7,770 nt of DNA, from the NCBI GenBank assembly GCA_023230245.1, contig JALNXT010000055.1:1-7770 (forward strand), in the 5' to 3' direction. Source of the DNA: Candidatus Cloacimonadota bacterium. GTDB taxonomy: Bacteria > Cloacimonadota > Cloacimonadia > Cloacimonadales > Cloacimonadaceae. Shown here piece after piece: positions 6,266 to 7,770 of this stretch. Position 1 is the first letter of the stretch. Each line of letters starts with the position of its first letter. The notes beneath the pieces are model-generated. The model was given only the letters and a program-made list of their open reading frames with translations. It was not told the origin of the DNA and searched no databases. Made by a program: the position numbers and the translations under genes.

Positions 6266-6298
6266 TTATCCACAAAAGTTATCCACAAGTTATCCACA
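6266..6298 (+). repeat. Three tandem DnaA boxes spaced about one helical turn
   Basis: Exact TTATCCACA copies start at 6266, 6279 and 6290, spacings of 13 and 11 bp. The same orientation and near-helical spacing place the boxes on roughly one face of the DNA, which suits cooperative DnaA binding. Confidence 0.85.
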
Positions 6299-6317
6299 AA
6301 TATCGCAAAGCCTTTTT

Positions 6318-7770
6318 TTAGTACAAGATAGTGAATTTTTGAGCAAGGCATTTTGTCCCCATCTTCAGCTTAAGAAAGTATCTTCCCGCTGGAAAGTTCT
6401 TAAAACCAGCATCTGCAAACAGAGGATAGCTGCCTGCACCAAAATTTACCAATCCCAAATCTTTGGTCATCAGCTTCTGCCCTTTAAGATTGTATATTTC
6501 GAGCTTTATGCTGCCACTAACATCTTCTCCCGCCAACCAATTTACGATAGCTAAATGCTTTCCCCGCATGGGATTGGGGTTTACCGATACACTGGAAAAA
6601 CTATAATCACCACTCATGGGAACACTGCGATTACCATTTTGGTCGATGGCTAGCAGTTGATAGCTTCCAAAAGCCGTTACTGGAGCAGAAAAGCTAATAG
6701 ATGCCAAATCCATGGCAGGATAAAAGAACATGGTGCGGGTATTGCTGCCTTCGCTTAGCTTAAGCTCGTAGTACAGTGAATCGGGATCGGCAGCAGCCTG
6801 AATATTAAGCTGTAAGTATTTATTTTTCACAGTTTTAGAAATCAATAATGGGGGCTGCGGAGCAATATCATCCCCCAAAGCGTTATTTATCAGGCTAAGC
6901 CATTTTGTTTTTGCAAACTGAAGCTGTGCATACCTCTTCCAACCCCACTCAAAGTTTAAGCGGAAATCTGGGAACCACAGCGCACCCGTGCCAATGTTTG
7001 CAAACATTTCTGGGCTAGTATGAGCTGCGCTAATCACCATCTCGTCCCACATGCCCCTCAGCCCTATTGCGGAAGCGCTAACCCCACCCAATCCCGCATC
7101 ACTAACTCTATACAGAAACTCTTTCATATCCACATCTGCCAAGCCATCGTTCATGGAAAAGCATTGTTGTCTGATGGTCAACAAATCTGCTGCCGAGCTT
7201 CTGAAAGTAGTGGCAAAGCTTTTAAAAGCAGCATTAAAGGCGGGAATGCCTGCGGTTTTAATGGCGGAACAGGTAGTAGTCCAATATTGCCATCCGGTAT
7301 TTATCTCTCCCCCGGGTAAGTATGATTCCACATATAGATTGGGAATCTGGGTTAGAATAGTATCCATATCCGCTGCAAAGAGCGGGACAATCTGCTCGTA
7401 AGGGAAGCCATTGGCATAGACCAAATCTGCGGAAGCGATCACATAATCTGTAAACGGATATATCTCTGTAAGCACCTCTATGCCTTGCATGCTGCACGCA
7501 TCAAGCAGCAGAATATCCAGATGAGGCGCATTTGTAAAAGCCTTGGCGAATTCACCATTAAACACGCTTATCAAGTTTTCGCTGCCGTCATCGGGACAAA
7601 GCCATTTGGGAATGTTTTCTTTATACCAACTGTTCGCGTGCGACCAAATCACCAACATCTTCCTCTCCGCTGGATAGGCTTGAAAGCCCCACTTGATAAA
7701 GCTGTTAAGCGTCTGATAATCGCCGCTGTCGATACTCCCCATATTGGAGATAACTGGCGAGGTAATTTGG
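6318..7770 (-). CDS. Secreted clostripain-like (C11) cysteine peptidase with T9SS-type C-terminal domain, partial (5' end outside window)
   Basis: The frame is open from the right edge to TAA at 6320-6318, 484 codons. The Met at 7742 is internal, because the codons before it (QITSPVISN) continue the family pattern. Counting from that Met: VIWSHANSW (31-39) gives the catalytic-type H35, and LLLDACSMQGIEVL (78-91) gives the nucleophile C83, matching the WxHG and DACxMG motifs of C11 peptidases, although the Gly after His is Ala. NGFPYEQI (111-118) and VDMKEFLYRV (204-213) also fit. A beta-rich, FnIII-like segment spans about 297-380. Residues 385-474 form a T9SS type A-like sorting domain (VNPNPMRG, LEIYNLKGQKL, PAGRYFLKL, KFTILY). 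The missing 5' end should hold the signal peptide and propeptide. It probably acts outside the cell on Arg/Lys-type bonds; specificity is inferred. Confidence 0.87.
   Translation of the reverse strand, partial: QITSPVISNMGSIDSGDYQTLNSFIKWGFQAYPAERKMLVIWSHANSWYKENIPKWLCPDDGSENLISVFNGEFAKAFTNAPHLDILLLDACSMQGIEVLTEIYPFTDYVIASADLVYANGFPYEQIVPLFAADMDTILTQIPNLYVESYLPGGEINTGWQYWTTTCSAIKTAGIPAFNAAFKSFATTFRSSAADLLTIRQQCFSMNDGLADVDMKEFLYRVSDAGLGGVSASAIGLRGMWDEMVISAAHTSPEMFANIGTGALWFPDFRLNFEWGWKRYAQLQFAKTKWLSLINNALGDDIAPQPPLLISKTVKNKYLQLNIQAAADPDSLYYELKLSEGSNTRTMFFYPAMDLASISFSAPVTAFGSYQLLAIDQNGNRSVPMSGDYSFSSVSVNPNPMRGKHLAIVNWLAGEDVSGSIKLEIYNLKGQKLMTKDLGLVNFGAGSYPLFADAGFKNFPAGRYFLKLKMGTKCLAQKFTILY

Larger units (their letters stand above)
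6180..6298. other. DnaA-box cluster, putative replication origin (oriC)
   Basis: Five exact TTATCCACA boxes lie here: plus strand at 6192-6200, 6266-6274, 6279-6287 and 6290-6298, minus strand at 6206-6214. A sixth, TTATCTACA at 6180-6188, differs by one base. This is the strong consensus bound by the initiator DnaA. They form two groups of three around a 51-bp spacer (6215-6265) of about 65% A+T by hand count. Chance would give about 0.06 copies of this 9-mer on both strands of the whole window. No gene is supported between 6155 and 6317. A cluster of this quality is typical of oriC; alternatives are a DnaA-titration site (datA-like) or DnaA-controlled transcription of the downstream methyltransferase gene. 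dnaA itself is not in the window, and an unwinding element is not obvious. Confidence 0.8.

Noticed and set aside
6180..6298. CRISPR-like or iteron repeat array
   Set aside because: The 9-bp units with irregular 2-6 bp gaps, mixed orientation and exact DnaA consensus do not fit CRISPR repeats. A plasmid iteron origin is less likely because a DnaA box is the conserved unit and the flanks are housekeeping genes.
6123..6554. Plus-strand open frame running across the DnaA-box region
   Set aside because: Its middle consists of the repeated DnaA boxes and both ends are antisense to well-supported genes. The translation resembles no family and there is no good ribosome site.
7740..7742. ATG as the true start of the C11 peptidase
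   Set aside because: The frame stays open to the window edge and the preceding codons continue the family pattern. There would be no signal peptide if translation began here.

Overview
The window looks like a piece of chromosome from an uncultured Gram-negative-type bacterium of the FCB group. Candidatus Cloacimonadota is the best guess. The basis is two exported proteins with FlgD/T9SS-type C-terminal domains, a PorV/UPF0164-like outer-membrane protein, signal peptidase II and a DivIVA protein, all together on a moderately AT-rich background. The phylum is an inference and no marker gene here proves it. Every convincing gene lies on the minus strand, so transcription runs from high to low coordinates.

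Reading in the direction of transcription: (a) 7770-6318 is the 3' part of a secreted clostripain-like (C11) cysteine peptidase ending in a T9SS-type domain; its start lies outside the window. (b) 6317-6155 is a non-coding gap holding five exact copies of the DnaA box TTATCCACA plus one near copy, in two groups around a 51-bp AT-rich spacer. This is the most striking element of the window and looks like a chromosomal replication origin (oriC) or another strong DnaA-binding locus. (c) 6154-5420 is a TrmH/SpoU-family RNA 2'-O-methyltransferase. (d) 5348-4512 holds thymidine kinase (tdk), a YggT/YlmG membrane protein and then a DivIVA-domain coiled-coil protein; tdk and yggT overlap, and divIVA begins 13 nt after yggT. 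(e) 3891-3064 is a purine nucleoside phosphorylase. (f) 3001-1 holds a DksA/TraR-type zinc-finger protein, lspA, a secreted multidomain OB-fold/cohesin-like/FlgD-Ig protein, and the 5' part of a PorV/UPF0164-like outer-membrane protein. These last four genes overlap, abut or are 8 nt apart.

Functionally, tdk and the purine phosphorylase are nucleoside salvage enzymes. YggT/YlmG with DivIVA recalls the division-linked cluster known from Gram-positive bacteria. lspA, the signal-peptide-bearing FlgD-Ig protein and the PorV-like barrel form an envelope/export group. Several starts are GTG or TTG and overlap the preceding stop by 4 nt, which suggests translational coupling. No RNA genes, insertion sequences, CRISPR arrays or convincing rho-independent terminators were found. 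The only gene-free stretch above 100 bases is the DnaA-box region.
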